A stretch of DNA of 64,000 bases from Hyphomicrobium_A sp963817485 (GTDB lineage Bacteria; Pseudomonadota; Alphaproteobacteria; Rhizobiales; Hyphomicrobiaceae). Location: the NCBI GenBank assembly GCA_963817485.1, contig CAWFOR010000012.1, positions 186,001-250,000 on the forward strand. The letters run 5' to 3'. Below, in pieces: positions 34,773 to 42,731 of this stretch; position 1 is the first letter of the stretch, and every line of letters begins with the position of its first letter. The notes under the pieces were generated by a model. That model was not told where the DNA came from, made no database searches, and was given only the letters and a program-made list of their open reading frames with translations. Made by a program: the position numbers and the translations under genes.

Positions 34773-35813
34773 TTAGGGCCGCCACGGCCCTTCCCTTTCC
34801 GGCGTCCCGGACTCGTCTTTCTTTCCGGCGCGGTCGATCTCACGAACGATGGCGAAAAGCGCGTCCTTGACCCCGTGGCCGGACACCGCCGATAGCTGAA
34901 GCGGCGTCTTTTTCGCGGCCTTCTTGAGCTCGGCGGCGCGCTCAGCCAGCGTGTCCGGGTCGAGCGCATCGCACTTCGACAACGCCACGATCTCCTTCTT
35001 GCGATCGAGACCGGCGCCGTAGGCTTTGAGCTCGCGGCGCACGGTGCGATAGGCCTTCGCCACATCCTCCTCGGTGGCATCGACCAGGTGGAGCAGCACC
35101 TTCGTCCGCTCCACGTGGCCGAGGAAGCGTGTGCCGATGCCGGCCCCCTCGCTCGCGCCTTCGATGAGGCCGGGGATGTCGGCCAGCACGAAGTCCCTGT
35201 CGCCTGCGAGCACGACCCCGAGGTTGGGGTGCAGCGTGGTGAAGGGGTAGGCGGCGATCTTGGGCTTGGCCGCGCTCACGGCGGCAAGGAATGTTGATTT
35301 ACCGGCGTTGGGCAGCCCGACGATGCCGGCGTCGGCAATGAGCTTGAGCCTGAGCCAGATGGTCAGCTCCTCGGCTGGCAGACCCGGGTTGGCGTGGCGT
35401 GGGGCCTGGTTGGTCGAGGATTTGAAATGCGCGTTGCCGAATCCGCCGTTGCCACCCTTCGCTAACCGGGCGCGCTCGCCGACCTTCGACAGATCCGCAA
35501 GCAGCGTCTCCTGGTCCTCGGCGAAGATCTGCGTGCCGGGCGGTACCTTGATGATGCAATCGGCGCCGTTTGCGCCCGCGCGGTTCTTGCCGGCGCCGTT
35601 ACCGCCCTTCTTGGCCTTGAAGTGCTGCTGGTAGCGATAGTCGATCAGCGTGTTGAGATTGTCGACGCAGAGAGCCCATACGTCTCCGCCCTTGCCGCCG
35701 TCGCCGCCGTCGGGTCCGCCGAACTCGATGAACTTCTCGCGCCGAAAGCTGATCGAGCCGTCGCCGCCCGCGCCCGATGCGATGTAGATCTTGGCCTGGT
35801 CGAGAAACTTCAT
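34773..35813 (-). CDS. obgE: GTPase Obg (ribosome assembly)
   Basis: A 346-residue Obg GTPase. The glycine-rich Obg fold covers residues 1-158 (MKFLDQAKIYIASGAGGDGS, then the GxGGDG and GGKGGDVW repeats). The G domain shows GLPNAGKST, TT in the switch region (YPFTTLHPNLG), DIPGLIEGASEG and SKCD. It acts in late 50S assembly and stress signalling. The ATG at 35813 overlaps the stop of the upstream GNAT gene (ATGA overlap). It belongs to the rplU-rpmA-GNAT-obgE set; proB, the usual next gene, is 6 kb downstream. Confidence 0.97.
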   Translation of the reverse strand: MKFLDQAKIYIASGAGGDGSISFRREKFIEFGGPDGGDGGKGGDVWALCVDNLNTLIDYRYQQHFKAKKGGNGAGKNRAGANGADCIIKVPPGTQIFAEDQETLLADLSKVGERARLAKGGNGGFGNAHFKSSTNQAPRHANPGLPAEELTIWLRLKLIADAGIVGLPNAGKSTFLAAVSAAKPKIAAYPFTTLHPNLGVVLAGDRDFVLADIPGLIEGASEGAGIGTRFLGHVERTKVLLHLVDATEEDVAKAYRTVRRELKAYGAGLDRKKEIVALSKCDALDPDTLAERAAELKKAAKKTPLQLSAVSGHGVKDALFAIVREIDRAGKKDESGTPEREGPWRP

Positions 35814-36370
35814 GGCGCAGCTCTCCACCAGGCCGCCAGCAGCGGACGCCGCCGCGTATAGCGCACCGTCTCGACCTCGCTCTTGCGCGCCTCGCACCAT
35901 TGCCGGCCCTTGCCGGCGCGGCGGAACCCCAGCTTGGCGATGACGCGGGCGGAGGCCGGGTTGTCGATGAAGTGGCCACACGTCAGACGGACGAAGCCCG
36001 CGGGCCCGAAGCAATGGTCAACCAGCGCTTGCGCCGCCTCGGTCGCGAAGCCGTAGCCCCACCAGGGCTTGCCGATCCAATAGCCGATCTCGGCGTCTCG
36101 TTGCTCGCCCTCGATGTAGCCGACGGCCCCGATGATTGCGCCTTCGTGCTCGACGCCGCGCACGAACTCGTCGTTGCCGAGCGAGGCGATCCACAGATCG
36201 GCATCAATGAGCGTGTAGGGGTGGGGAATGCGGGAGGTCATGCGCGCAATGTCCCACTCGCCGGCCAATGCGGCGATACGGCCCGCATCGGAGTGCCCGA
36301 GCGGGCGGTAGCTCAGCCTGGCCGAGCGCAGCTCTGCGGCACGCCGATCGTCTATCGCCTCATCCCTCAT
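35810..36370 (-). CDS. GNAT-family N-acetyltransferase
   Basis: A 186-residue GNAT protein. RLSYRPLGHSDAGRIAAL opens the fold, IIGAVGYIEGEQRDAEIGYW marks the central strand pair, and IGKPWWGYGFATEAAQALVDH is the acetyl-CoA-binding Q/RxxGxG/A region in the RimJ/RimL-like form. FIDNPASARVIAKLGFRRAG ends it. Substrate may be a protein N-terminus or a small amine. It lies between rpmA and obgE, overlapping obgE by four bases; in related alphaproteobacteria the same order is common. Confidence 0.9.
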   Translation of the reverse strand: MRDEAIDDRRAAELRSARLSYRPLGHSDAGRIAALAGEWDIARMTSRIPHPYTLIDADLWIASLGNDEFVRGVEHEGAIIGAVGYIEGEQRDAEIGYWIGKPWWGYGFATEAAQALVDHCFGPAGFVRLTCGHFIDNPASARVIAKLGFRRAGKGRQWCEARKSEVETVRYTRRRPLLAAWWRAAP

Positions 36371-36420
36371 CTGGATCGGCCCAAGAAAGGCCCCTGAAAC
36401 GGCTCATGAAACGGCCCATG

Positions 36421-36450
36421 AAAAAAGGGGGACGTTGCGGCATCCCCCTT
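36421..36450 (-). terminator. Terminator after rpmA
   Basis: On the minus strand an AAGGGGGA/TCCCCCTT stem (36443-36450 and 36425-36432) with a 10-nt loop is followed by a run of six T. It lies 31 bases after the rpmA stop codon and before the GNAT gene, so it should limit read-through from rplU-rpmA into GNAT-obgE. Confidence 0.85.
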
Positions 36451-36480
36451 CAACCTAAAGCAGGCGATGGGCCGTGTCCG

Positions 36481-36753
36481 CTATTCGGATGCTCCGGCGT
36501 CGCCGCCACGCACCGACACGTAAACGCGACCGTTGCGCTTGGTCGTGAACTCAACGGCGCCCTCGACCACGGCGAAGATCGTGTGATCGCTGCCGATGCC
36601 GACGCCGGTGCCCGGGTGCCACTGGGTGCCGCGCTGGCGCACCAGGATGTTGCCGGGGATGACGTGCTCGCCGCCGTAGCGCTTCACGCCGAGGCGCTTG
36701 GAGTGCGAGTCGCGGCCGTTCTTCGACGAGCCGCCAGCTTTCTTTTGTGCCAT
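36481..36753 (-). CDS. rpmA: 50S ribosomal protein bL27
   Basis: A 90-residue bL27. The N-terminus MAQKKAGGSSKNGRDSHSKR and the RLGVKRYGGEHVIPGNILVR block are diagnostic. The N-terminal tail reaches the peptidyl-transferase centre. The start codon ATG at 36753 follows rplU by 33 bases. The two form one transcript, ended by the hairpin at 36421-36450. Confidence 0.98.
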   Translation of the reverse strand: MAQKKAGGSSKNGRDSHSKRLGVKRYGGEHVIPGNILVRQRGTQWHPGTGVGIGSDHTIFAVVEGAVEFTTKRNGRVYVSVRGGDAGASE

Positions 36754-36786
36754 GGGTCAGTTCCTTGAAAATGGCCGGCAGCAATA

Positions 36787-37104
36787 CTATGCGCCGATGA
36801 TGCTCTTGATGCGGACCGTTGAGAGATCCTGACGATGGCCGCGCTTGCGGCGGGAATTCTTGCGGCGGCGCTTCTTGAAGGAAATGACCTTCGGCCCGCG
36901 CGTGTGCTCGACGAGCTCGGCCACGACCTTGGCGCCGGAGATGAACGGTGCGCCGAGCTTGGCGGCATCCGAGCCGCCGCCGATCATGAGCACCTCGCCG
37001 AACTCGATCTTGGCGCCGGCGTCGCCCGATACTTTCTCGATGGTGATGACGTCGTCTGCAGCAACACGATACTGCTTGCCGCCCGTCTTGATGACAGCGT
37101 ACAT
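36787..37104 (-). CDS. rplU: 50S ribosomal protein bL21
   Basis: A 105-residue bL21. MYAVIKTGGKQYRVAADDVI opens the beta-barrel, and VISFKKRRRKNSRRKRGHRQ is the basic loop that contacts 23S rRNA. It lies at the head of the rplU-rpmA transcript. A promoter match at 37244-37272 would give a leader of roughly 130 bases. Confidence 0.98.
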   Translation of the reverse strand: MYAVIKTGGKQYRVAADDVITIEKVSGDAGAKIEFGEVLMIGGGSDAAKLGAPFISGAKVVAELVEHTRGPKVISFKKRRRKNSRRKRGHRQDLSTVRIKSIIGA

Positions 37105-37243
37105 GGCTTTTCCTTCACGTTATCCGCGCCCTATGGCGCCGCAGCTTCCTGCGGACTTTGGTGATCGCCGAAAGGATGGCGATGCAAGCCTCGGGCAGCG
37201 CATCTTGCGCGCCAGGCTCAGAGGCCGGACGCGATCGGGCGGC

Positions 37244-37272
37244 TTTATCGCTTCGACGCGTCAAATTGTCAA
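37244..37272 (-). promoter_or_regulatory. Promoter of rplU-rpmA
   Basis: On the minus strand TTGACA (37272-37267), a 17-base spacer and GATAAA (37249-37244) form a near-consensus housekeeping promoter. The start point would be close to 37237, giving a leader of about 130 bases before rplU, long enough for autoregulation. Confidence 0.7.
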
Positions 37273-37434
37273 TCCGCGCCTGACGTTGCCGGGATTTGAC
37301 CCCGGTCAAGGGCAGCAGCGGATTTGCCTGCGAATATCCGCTCAGCCTGGTCGATTGCGGTGGCGCCTTTCGGACGCCGAACCTTTGAGGACCGTCGGAA
37401 TTGGCCGGGCTACTCACTTCAGGCATGAGACCTT
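37273..37434. other. Gene-free stretch upstream of an orphan terminator
   Basis: The whole span 37105-37566 (about 460 bases) lacks a credible protein gene. It holds the rplU leader and promoter, then this GC-rich part with several potential stems, such as AGCGGAT...ATCCGCT around 37316-37342, and then a plus-strand terminator at 37435-37468. It could encode a small RNA or be the leader of the C45-like gene. No known RNA family is recognised. Confidence 0.35.
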
Positions 37435-37468
37435 AGGCCGCCGAAGCTACCCATCGGCGGCCTTTTTT
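37435..37468 (+). terminator. Plus-strand terminator without an upstream gene
   Basis: A 10-bp stem, AGGCCGCCGA (37435-37444) with TCGGCGGCCT (37454-37463), a 9-nt loop and a six-T run. No plus-strand protein gene precedes it within the 33 kb-37 kb minus-strand cluster. It may end a small RNA or work as an attenuator about 100 bases before the gene at 37567. Confidence 0.8.
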
Positions 37469-37566
37469 CTGTCCGGGTGCCGCGCGCCGGCTCCCCGCCC
37501 GATGCAATCGCGCCGAGGAATGTGCACATTGCCAGCCAGGCGGTCGTTCGCCTCGAGGTCTTCGGC

Positions 37567-38568
37567 ATGGCGCAGACAAGTGTAATTCAGCCCCTCGCGC
37601 GGATTCCCGTGCACGCGGTGGGTCCCGACTATCCGATGGAGACGCTCGAGCGCGAGGAGACGCGCGCGCACGCTCTAATCGACGATGCCACCGGCGACCT
37701 GCCGCCGGCCGCTCTCAGAGTGCTCGACGCCATCTCGCGACGCTGGCTCGCCAAACAGGACAGCGGCTATCTGCCCGAGATCGACGCCATCGCCCGACGG
37801 CTCGCCCGGCCCGGCGCCTACTTTCTGTCGGTGAACTACGAATGGGGCTGTAGTTGCAAGGTCGGTCCCTCGCCCGACCAAAAGAGCGCGCGTCTCGTGC
37901 GCGTGCTCGACTGGTTGACGCCGGGTCTCGGACGCGAACTCGTCGCTGCACGCGTCGCGGGTGCCGCAGGCCCATTCACCACGCTGACGTGGCCCGGATA
38001 CACCGGGCTTTTGCAGGCAATGGCGCCGCAACGCTTTTCCGCCGCGCTTAATCAGGCGCCCATGCGCGCGCCTCTCGGCTCTTTCCATCTCGACTGGGCG
38101 GTGAACCGTGCGCGCGTGTGGAGGATGACGTACCAGACGCCGGCGCATCTCTTGCGCGAGGTGTTCGAGACCGCGGGCTCGTTTGCGGAGGCCAAGCGCA
38201 TGCTGACTGAGCAGCCGGTCTCCACGCCGGCGATCTTCACGCTTGCCGGTCTCAAGCCGTCGGAGACGGCCGTCATCGAGCGTACCGAAACGGATGCACG
38301 CGTGCACGAGGGTGGCAACGTAGCGACCAACCATTGGCAAGCACCCGGCTGGCGCGGACATCAGCGCGGCAGCGAAAGCGCCGAGCGCGCTTGCCGGATG
38401 CACGCGGTTTCGACCGCGTTCGACCGGGATTTCTCCTGGCTCGTGCCGCCGATTCTCAACCGCAACACACGCGTCGTGATGATCGCGGACGCCGCCGAGG
38501 GGCGGTTGATCGCGCGCGGCATCGAGGCCTATCGGCCCGCCACCGAGACACTCGACCTCGCTGCCTAA
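37567..38568 (+). CDS. C45/AAT-like putative Ntn-hydrolase
   Basis: A 333-residue protein from the ATG at 37567 (GAGG upstream). The part YFLSVNYEWGCSCKVGPS, followed by RLVRVLDWLTPGLG and TTLTWPGYTGLLQAMAPQRF, resembles the nucleophile and substrate region of C45/acid-ceramidase-like N-terminal-nucleophile hydrolases, in which a cysteine after autocleavage attacks an amide. One of the two cysteines in GCSC would be the nucleophile. NVATNHWQAPGWRG later fits the family core. Substrate is unknown. The assignment is moderate, made from local motifs only. No signal peptide is visible. Confidence 0.5.
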   Translation: MAQTSVIQPLARIPVHAVGPDYPMETLEREETRAHALIDDATGDLPPAALRVLDAISRRWLAKQDSGYLPEIDAIARRLARPGAYFLSVNYEWGCSCKVGPSPDQKSARLVRVLDWLTPGLGRELVAARVAGAAGPFTTLTWPGYTGLLQAMAPQRFSAALNQAPMRAPLGSFHLDWAVNRARVWRMTYQTPAHLLREVFETAGSFAEAKRMLTEQPVSTPAIFTLAGLKPSETAVIERTETDARVHEGGNVATNHWQAPGWRGHQRGSESAERACRMHAVSTAFDRDFSWLVPPILNRNTRVVMIADAAEGRLIARGIEAYRPATETLDLAA

Positions 38569-38571
38569 AGC

Positions 38572-39957
38572 TCAGCCGGCGCCAGCCTTCTCGCCCGACC
38601 AGTCGACCTTCAGGGTCGAGAACATCACGATCGTCAGCATCACGAAGCCGGCGACCGCGCCCGCGAGCAGGGCGTAGTCCTCGAGTCGCAGGATCAGGTA
38701 GAGCAGGCCGTATAGCAGGGACAGCACGAGCAGCATGGCAAGGCCCTTCATGGCGCTTCCTTGCACGCGCGCCACGTAGAGCGAGATGAGGCCGCTCGTT
38801 GCCGTCGCGGCGATGAGATAGGACCAAAGGAACCCGATCTGCTCCGCAAGCGACAGCAAGAGGATGTAGAACATGATCATCGCGAAGCCGACAAACAAAT
38901 ATTGCACGGGGTGGACGTGGCGCGCCGATCCGAGCTCGAGCAGAAACACGGCCATGAAGGCCGTCGCCAGGAACATCATCGCGTATTTCGCGGCGCGCGT
39001 GACGAGCTGATAGAAGTCGACGGGCACGATGAAGCGCACGCCGAACTGGTAGGGGTCGATGCGTTCGAGCCCCTGCTCGAAGTGGCTCCACGCCTGCGGG
39101 ATTGAGCGAGCAAGGTGCGGCACCAGCCAGTGCGCTGAGAATCTGGTCGGCTCGACGGTGCGGTTCGTTGGCAGGAAGGCGCCGGTGAAGCTCGGGTCCG
39201 GCCAGTCGGACGTGAGGCTGACGGTTGTCTCCTGCGCGACGGGTGCGAATGTCAGCTCCGAGGAGCCGTTGAACGTCAGCGCGAACTTGAAGTCGAAGGC
39301 GCTCATGGGAGCCGGGGTGGCGCCGGACGTCGTGGCTGGCGGGGTATAGAGGCTCGTTGCCGACGTCATGCGTGCGTGGATGCCGTCGCGCGCGCCGGAG
39401 ACGCCGATGCTCGGCTCGAAGGGAATCTTGGTGCCGCCATCGATCAAAAGCGAGGCTGCGGTCTTGAGGCCAGAGACGTCGCTGACGCCGAGTGCGAGCA
39501 CGGCATCGCGCCAGCGCACGCTATGGACGTCAGTTGCGACTTCGCTCATGTCGGGGGCGGCGAAGCGGCCCTCGAACTCGAGATCGCCCGTATAGACGGC
39601 CACGTCGTAGATCGAGCGGTGCAGCACCTTGGTCGCGGCGTTGCCGTTGATATTCAGTGTCTGTGGAAGGAACACCGCGCGCCGTTCCTGCACCTCCTCG
39701 GTGCGCTTGTCGCCCTGGCCGGTCACGACCACGACGGTATAGGGGACGATCAGCACCGGCCCCACGATGCGCTGGGCGCCGCCCCACTCGCGCGCCACCT
39801 CCTGGCGCACGCCCTCGGCGCGTTGTTCGCGCTCCGACACCAGCGCCCATACGAGCAGCAGCGGGATGAGAAGAGCCAGCACGAGGCCGCAGATGAGGAA
39901 GAATTTGAAGCCGGGGCTATTGAGGAAACGTCTGATCGCCGCCATTACGCTTTCCAC
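38572..39957 (-). CDS. creD: Inner-membrane protein CreD
   Basis: A 461-residue CreD. A helix near residues 15-38 (FKFFLICGLVLALLIPLLLV) is followed by a large periplasmic domain with RIVGPVLIVPY, LAVQL-like strands and SELTFAPVAQETTVSL. The C-terminal half has five helices from about residue 320, including VQYLFVGFAMIMFYILLLSL. In enterics creD is under CreBC control and affects envelope stability and beta-lactam response. No creB or creC lies here. Its stop codon is 3 bases from the convergent stop at 38568. Confidence 0.93.
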   Translation of the reverse strand: MESVMAAIRRFLNSPGFKFFLICGLVLALLIPLLLVWALVSEREQRAEGVRQEVAREWGGAQRIVGPVLIVPYTVVVVTGQGDKRTEEVQERRAVFLPQTLNINGNAATKVLHRSIYDVAVYTGDLEFEGRFAAPDMSEVATDVHSVRWRDAVLALGVSDVSGLKTAASLLIDGGTKIPFEPSIGVSGARDGIHARMTSATSLYTPPATTSGATPAPMSAFDFKFALTFNGSSELTFAPVAQETTVSLTSDWPDPSFTGAFLPTNRTVEPTRFSAHWLVPHLARSIPQAWSHFEQGLERIDPYQFGVRFIVPVDFYQLVTRAAKYAMMFLATAFMAVFLLELGSARHVHPVQYLFVGFAMIMFYILLLSLAEQIGFLWSYLIAATATSGLISLYVARVQGSAMKGLAMLLVLSLLYGLLYLILRLEDYALLAGAVAGFVMLTIVMFSTLKVDWSGEKAGAG

Positions 39958-40076
39958 GACGCACGTCCTCTCTTCGCAACTTGGCCAGCTCCCTATCTAA
40001 TTCGAACAGGAGCGCCGTGGCGCGAACAAGACGGCAAATTGGCGGGAGTTCCGGTAACTAGCGGCAGACGGTGACG

Positions 40077-40913
40077 TTAGCCGCGGGCGGCCCTGAGCGC
40101 GGGTGCCGCCGCGACCTCGTCGGTCCACACTTTGAACTTCTTCAAGATGTGAGGGCCGAACGAGTTGATCAGCGCCACGTCGGTGGCGTCGCGCCCGCGG
40201 GCGACGACGATGCGTCCGGTGCGAGGCTCGTTATGGCGCGCATCGAATGTGTACCAGCGGTTATCGAGAAACACCTCGGCCCAGGCGCTGAAATCCATGG
40301 GCGCGGGATCGGGGGGCACGCCGATGTCGCCGAGGTAGCCGTTGACATAGCGTGCGGGGATGTTGAGGCAGCGGCAGAACGTGATGAAAAGGTGCGCGAA
40401 GTCGCGGCACACGCCGATGCGCTCCTCGTGGGCTTCAAGTGCGGTGCGCGTCGAGCGCGCGTGCTCGTAGCCGAACTTGATGCGGTTGTGCACGTAGTCG
40501 GCGATGGCCTGCACCCGCTTCCAGCCGGGAGGCACCGGGCCGAACAGATCCCATGCGGTTTGGCTCAGCTTGTCGGTCTCGCAATAGCGGCTGCCGAGCA
40601 GGAACAAGAGTGCGTCGTGGGGCAGGCGCTCGACGGGAATCTCGGAAGCTTGCGGCACCACCGGCTCCAACCGGCCGCCGTCGGCAATGGTGCCGTCAAG
40701 ACGCAGGGTGATTTCGCCCGCAGGCGCCAGGAGTCGTCGGCACTGGTTGCCGAACGCGTCGGTGTAGGTCGAGGTGGAGACAGCCGGTACGCTGCGGAAC
40801 GGCGCCTCGGCCTGCACGTCGGCGCGGCGCTCGGGGTGTACGTCGAGCAGGCAGATGACCGGTGTCGGCTTGGCGACGGCGATGGTGATCTCGTATCCGT
40901 AGTTGATCAGCAT
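40077..40913 (-). CDS. Transglutaminase-like family protein
   Basis: A 278-residue protein. An N-terminal beta region (residues 1-150) precedes the transglutaminase-like core: the cysteine in HEERIGVCRDFAHLFITFCR, followed by LNIPARYVNGYLGDIG. Where papain-like transglutaminases have HAWxE, this protein reads FSAWAEVFLDNRWYTFDARH, so Ser stands at the His position. The Asp of FDARH is kept. Either another His serves, or it is a non-canonical member; close relatives in this subfamily may share this. Its role is unknown. No signal peptide is present from the ATG at 40913. Confidence 0.75.
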   Translation of the reverse strand: MLINYGYEITIAVAKPTPVICLLDVHPERRADVQAEAPFRSVPAVSTSTYTDAFGNQCRRLLAPAGEITLRLDGTIADGGRLEPVVPQASEIPVERLPHDALLFLLGSRYCETDKLSQTAWDLFGPVPPGWKRVQAIADYVHNRIKFGYEHARSTRTALEAHEERIGVCRDFAHLFITFCRCLNIPARYVNGYLGDIGVPPDPAPMDFSAWAEVFLDNRWYTFDARHNEPRTGRIVVARGRDATDVALINSFGPHILKKFKVWTDEVAAAPALRAARG

Positions 40914-41132
40914 TGGGGCCCCGCTGGCGAGACACAATGAACGTTGGCTCGCGCGCAAAGTTCCGCGCGCGGAATTGAAATGGCTGAACCTGAAGGGCAA
41001 CCGCTCTTGCAGGCGCGAAAGTAGCATCGCAAGCGCGGCAGCGATATGGCGCGCAACGCCCGAGCGCAAGCACTTTTGCTGCCTAAAAACGCGGCAATAC
41101 CAGGGACGTGCGGTGTCACGGCCCCGCAAAAT

Positions 41133-41161
41133 TTGACAACGGCGACCGTCCGTCTGATATT
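41133..41161 (+). promoter_or_regulatory. Promoter of the GbsR/MarR-type gene
   Basis: TTGACA (41133-41138), a 17-base spacer and GATATT (41156-41161) form a strong housekeeping-type promoter. Counting seven bases from the -10 element puts the transcription start at about 41168, the A of the start codon, so the message should be leaderless. Confidence 0.7.
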
Positions 41162-41178
41162 TCTGTCATGACAGAAAT
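41159..41178. promoter_or_regulatory. Perfect 20-bp palindrome, candidate operator
   Basis: ATTTCTGTCATGACAGAAAT is a perfect inverted repeat, overlapping the -10 element of the promoter at 41133-41161 and spanning the start codon (41168-41170). It is the expected kind of binding site for the dimeric winged-helix regulator encoded just there, implying autorepression. Binding is inferred. Confidence 0.6.
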
Positions 41179-41740
41179 TACCGTAACAAAGCCCCTGCCA
41201 CCGGCGATCGAGCGCTTCGTCGTGCACTGGGGCGAGATGGGAACCGCGTGGGGCGTCAACCGCTCGGTCGCGCAAATCCACGCGCTCCTCTACCTCAGCG
41301 ACGAGCCCCTGACCGCCGACGACATTGCCGCCCAGCTCGCCATGGCGCGCTCCAACGTCTCCGTCAGCCTGCGCGAGCTATTGGGCTGGAGCCTCATCCG
41401 CCGCGTGCATGCGATGGGTGACCGGCGCGACTACTACGAGGCCGAGGCCGACATGTTCGAGATGGTGCGGCGCATCGCTCAGGGCCGCAAGGCGCGCGAG
41501 ATCGATCCGGCGCTCACGGTGCTGCGCGCGTGCGTATCAGAGGCGAAAGCCGACCAGCGCGTCTCGGCTGCTGCGCGCAAGCGGCTCGCCGCCATGCTGG
41601 AGTTCACCGAGACCGTCGACCGCAGCTTCGGCGAGATCATCCGGCTGCCGGCCTCGACGCTTATGGCCTTGATCAAAATGGGCGGCGCAATAGCGCGGCT
41701 CGCGACACGAGGCAAGAAGAGTCGCGCAAAGCCGGCGTGA
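41168..41740 (+). CDS. GbsR/MarR-family transcriptional regulator
   Basis: A 190-residue winged-helix protein of the GbsR-like branch. RFVVHWGEMGTAWGVNRSVAQIHALLYLSD is the typical GbsR opening (shown here in parts: FVVHWGEMGTAWGVNRSV). The helix-turn-helix reads LTADDIAAQLAMARSNVSVS, the wing HAMGDRRDYYEAE. Helices after it form the dimer part. The ATG at 41168 lies in a perfect palindrome. It is followed 3 bases later by a DUF4166 gene, so the two form one operon, possibly controlled by this regulator. Its ligand is unknown. Confidence 0.85.
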   Translation: MTEITVTKPLPPAIERFVVHWGEMGTAWGVNRSVAQIHALLYLSDEPLTADDIAAQLAMARSNVSVSLRELLGWSLIRRVHAMGDRRDYYEAEADMFEMVRRIAQGRKAREIDPALTVLRACVSEAKADQRVSAAARKRLAAMLEFTETVDRSFGEIIRLPASTLMALIKMGGAIARLATRGKKSRAKPA

Positions 41741-41743
41741 GGG

Positions 41744-42466
41744 ATGGTTGCAGGGGGAGTGCGCATCGTGGTGGCGACCCGACACATTGAAGCGGCTGTC
41801 GAAACGTCTTCCTCTGCCGGGCTGGCCTTCGTGGCCGTACCGGAGGAGAAGCCGCCGCATCCGCTTGCCGATCTGCGCTTTCGTACGCTCGTCGGCGAGG
41901 CGGCCTGGGCACGCCTGCCGGATGCGGTGTGCCGGCGCTTCTCCAAATGCTTGTCGCCTGAGGATGCGGTGTTCTATCGCGGCAAGGTGGTCGCGACCGA
42001 GCTGTCGCGCGCGGGCTGGCTCCTCGCTTTCCTCGCCCGCGCCATCGGGTCGCCGCTGCCGCTGACCAATGGCGCCACCGGGCCCGCGCTGGTCGTCGTG
42101 ACCGAGGACGCGTGCCTCGGCGGCCAGAGCTGGACGCGTATCTACACGCGGGTTGGCCGCCACCCCCAGACCGTGCACTCGGCCAAGCGCTTTCGCGGGC
42201 CGACGGGGCTTGAGGAGTACGTGGGCTACGGTATCGGAATGGCGCTCAAGGCCACGGTCGAGGACGCGGCGCTGGTATTCCGTTCCGACCACTATTTCCT
42301 CGCGCTTCGCCATTGGCGCCTGCGCCTGCCGCGGCTGCTCGAGCCGGGTGAGATGTGCATCACCCACCGCGACGAGGGTAGCGGCGCCTTCTCGTTTCGG
42401 CTGGCACTGACGCATCCGCTGCTGGGACGCCTCGTCCACCAGCTCGCCTATTTCCTCGATCCGTGA
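41744..42466 (+). CDS. DUF4166 protein
   Basis: A 240-residue protein. The segment FSKCLSPEDAVFYRGKVVAT, the strand GQSWTRIYTRVGRHPQTVHS, and GLEEYVGYGIGMALKATVED match the DUF4166 module, often found on its own or behind a short-chain dehydrogenase domain. It is most likely a soluble beta-rich binding domain; no function is established. It starts 3 bases after the GbsR/MarR-type stop codon. Its last ~148 bases have a decayed second copy at 44845-44991, across the TadG islet. Confidence 0.8.
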   Translation: MVAGGVRIVVATRHIEAAVETSSSAGLAFVAVPEEKPPHPLADLRFRTLVGEAAWARLPDAVCRRFSKCLSPEDAVFYRGKVVATELSRAGWLLAFLARAIGSPLPLTNGATGPALVVVTEDACLGGQSWTRIYTRVGRHPQTVHSAKRFRGPTGLEEYVGYGIGMALKATVEDAALVFRSDHYFLALRHWRLRLPRLLEPGEMCITHRDEGSGAFSFRLALTHPLLGRLVHQLAYFLDP

Positions 42467-42731
42467 GTTTCGGCGGCCAATCATTCGCTATGACCGCGTG
42501 TGATTGATAGGCAGCAGCTCCGACGATTTGGCAAAGATAGTGAAATTTTCGTTGAACGCTTGAGGGCAGCTTAACCACGCCTTTCGATGCTTCCGCCCCT
42601 TCGCGGCCAACATAATTTGTGAGCTGACGAATCCTGGTGAACGGCACGCTCCGTTTACTGAGGTATCGCGGAAGAATAGCTTCAATTATTAGTCGCACAT
42701 TGTGACGATATGTCTCTGGAGAGTGATTGCC

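Noticed and set aside
36308..36340. GGTAGCTCAGCCTGG as a possible third copy of the direct repeat E
   Set aside because: It lies inside the GNAT coding sequence, shares only a short GTAGCTCA string, and lacks the AAGAGGTAGC block.
37289..37305. Minus-strand CCGGG-GTCAAAT-CCCGG resembling a tRNA T-arm
   Set aside because: No acceptor stem, D-arm or anticodon arm can be paired around it, and the loop lacks the invariant first T.
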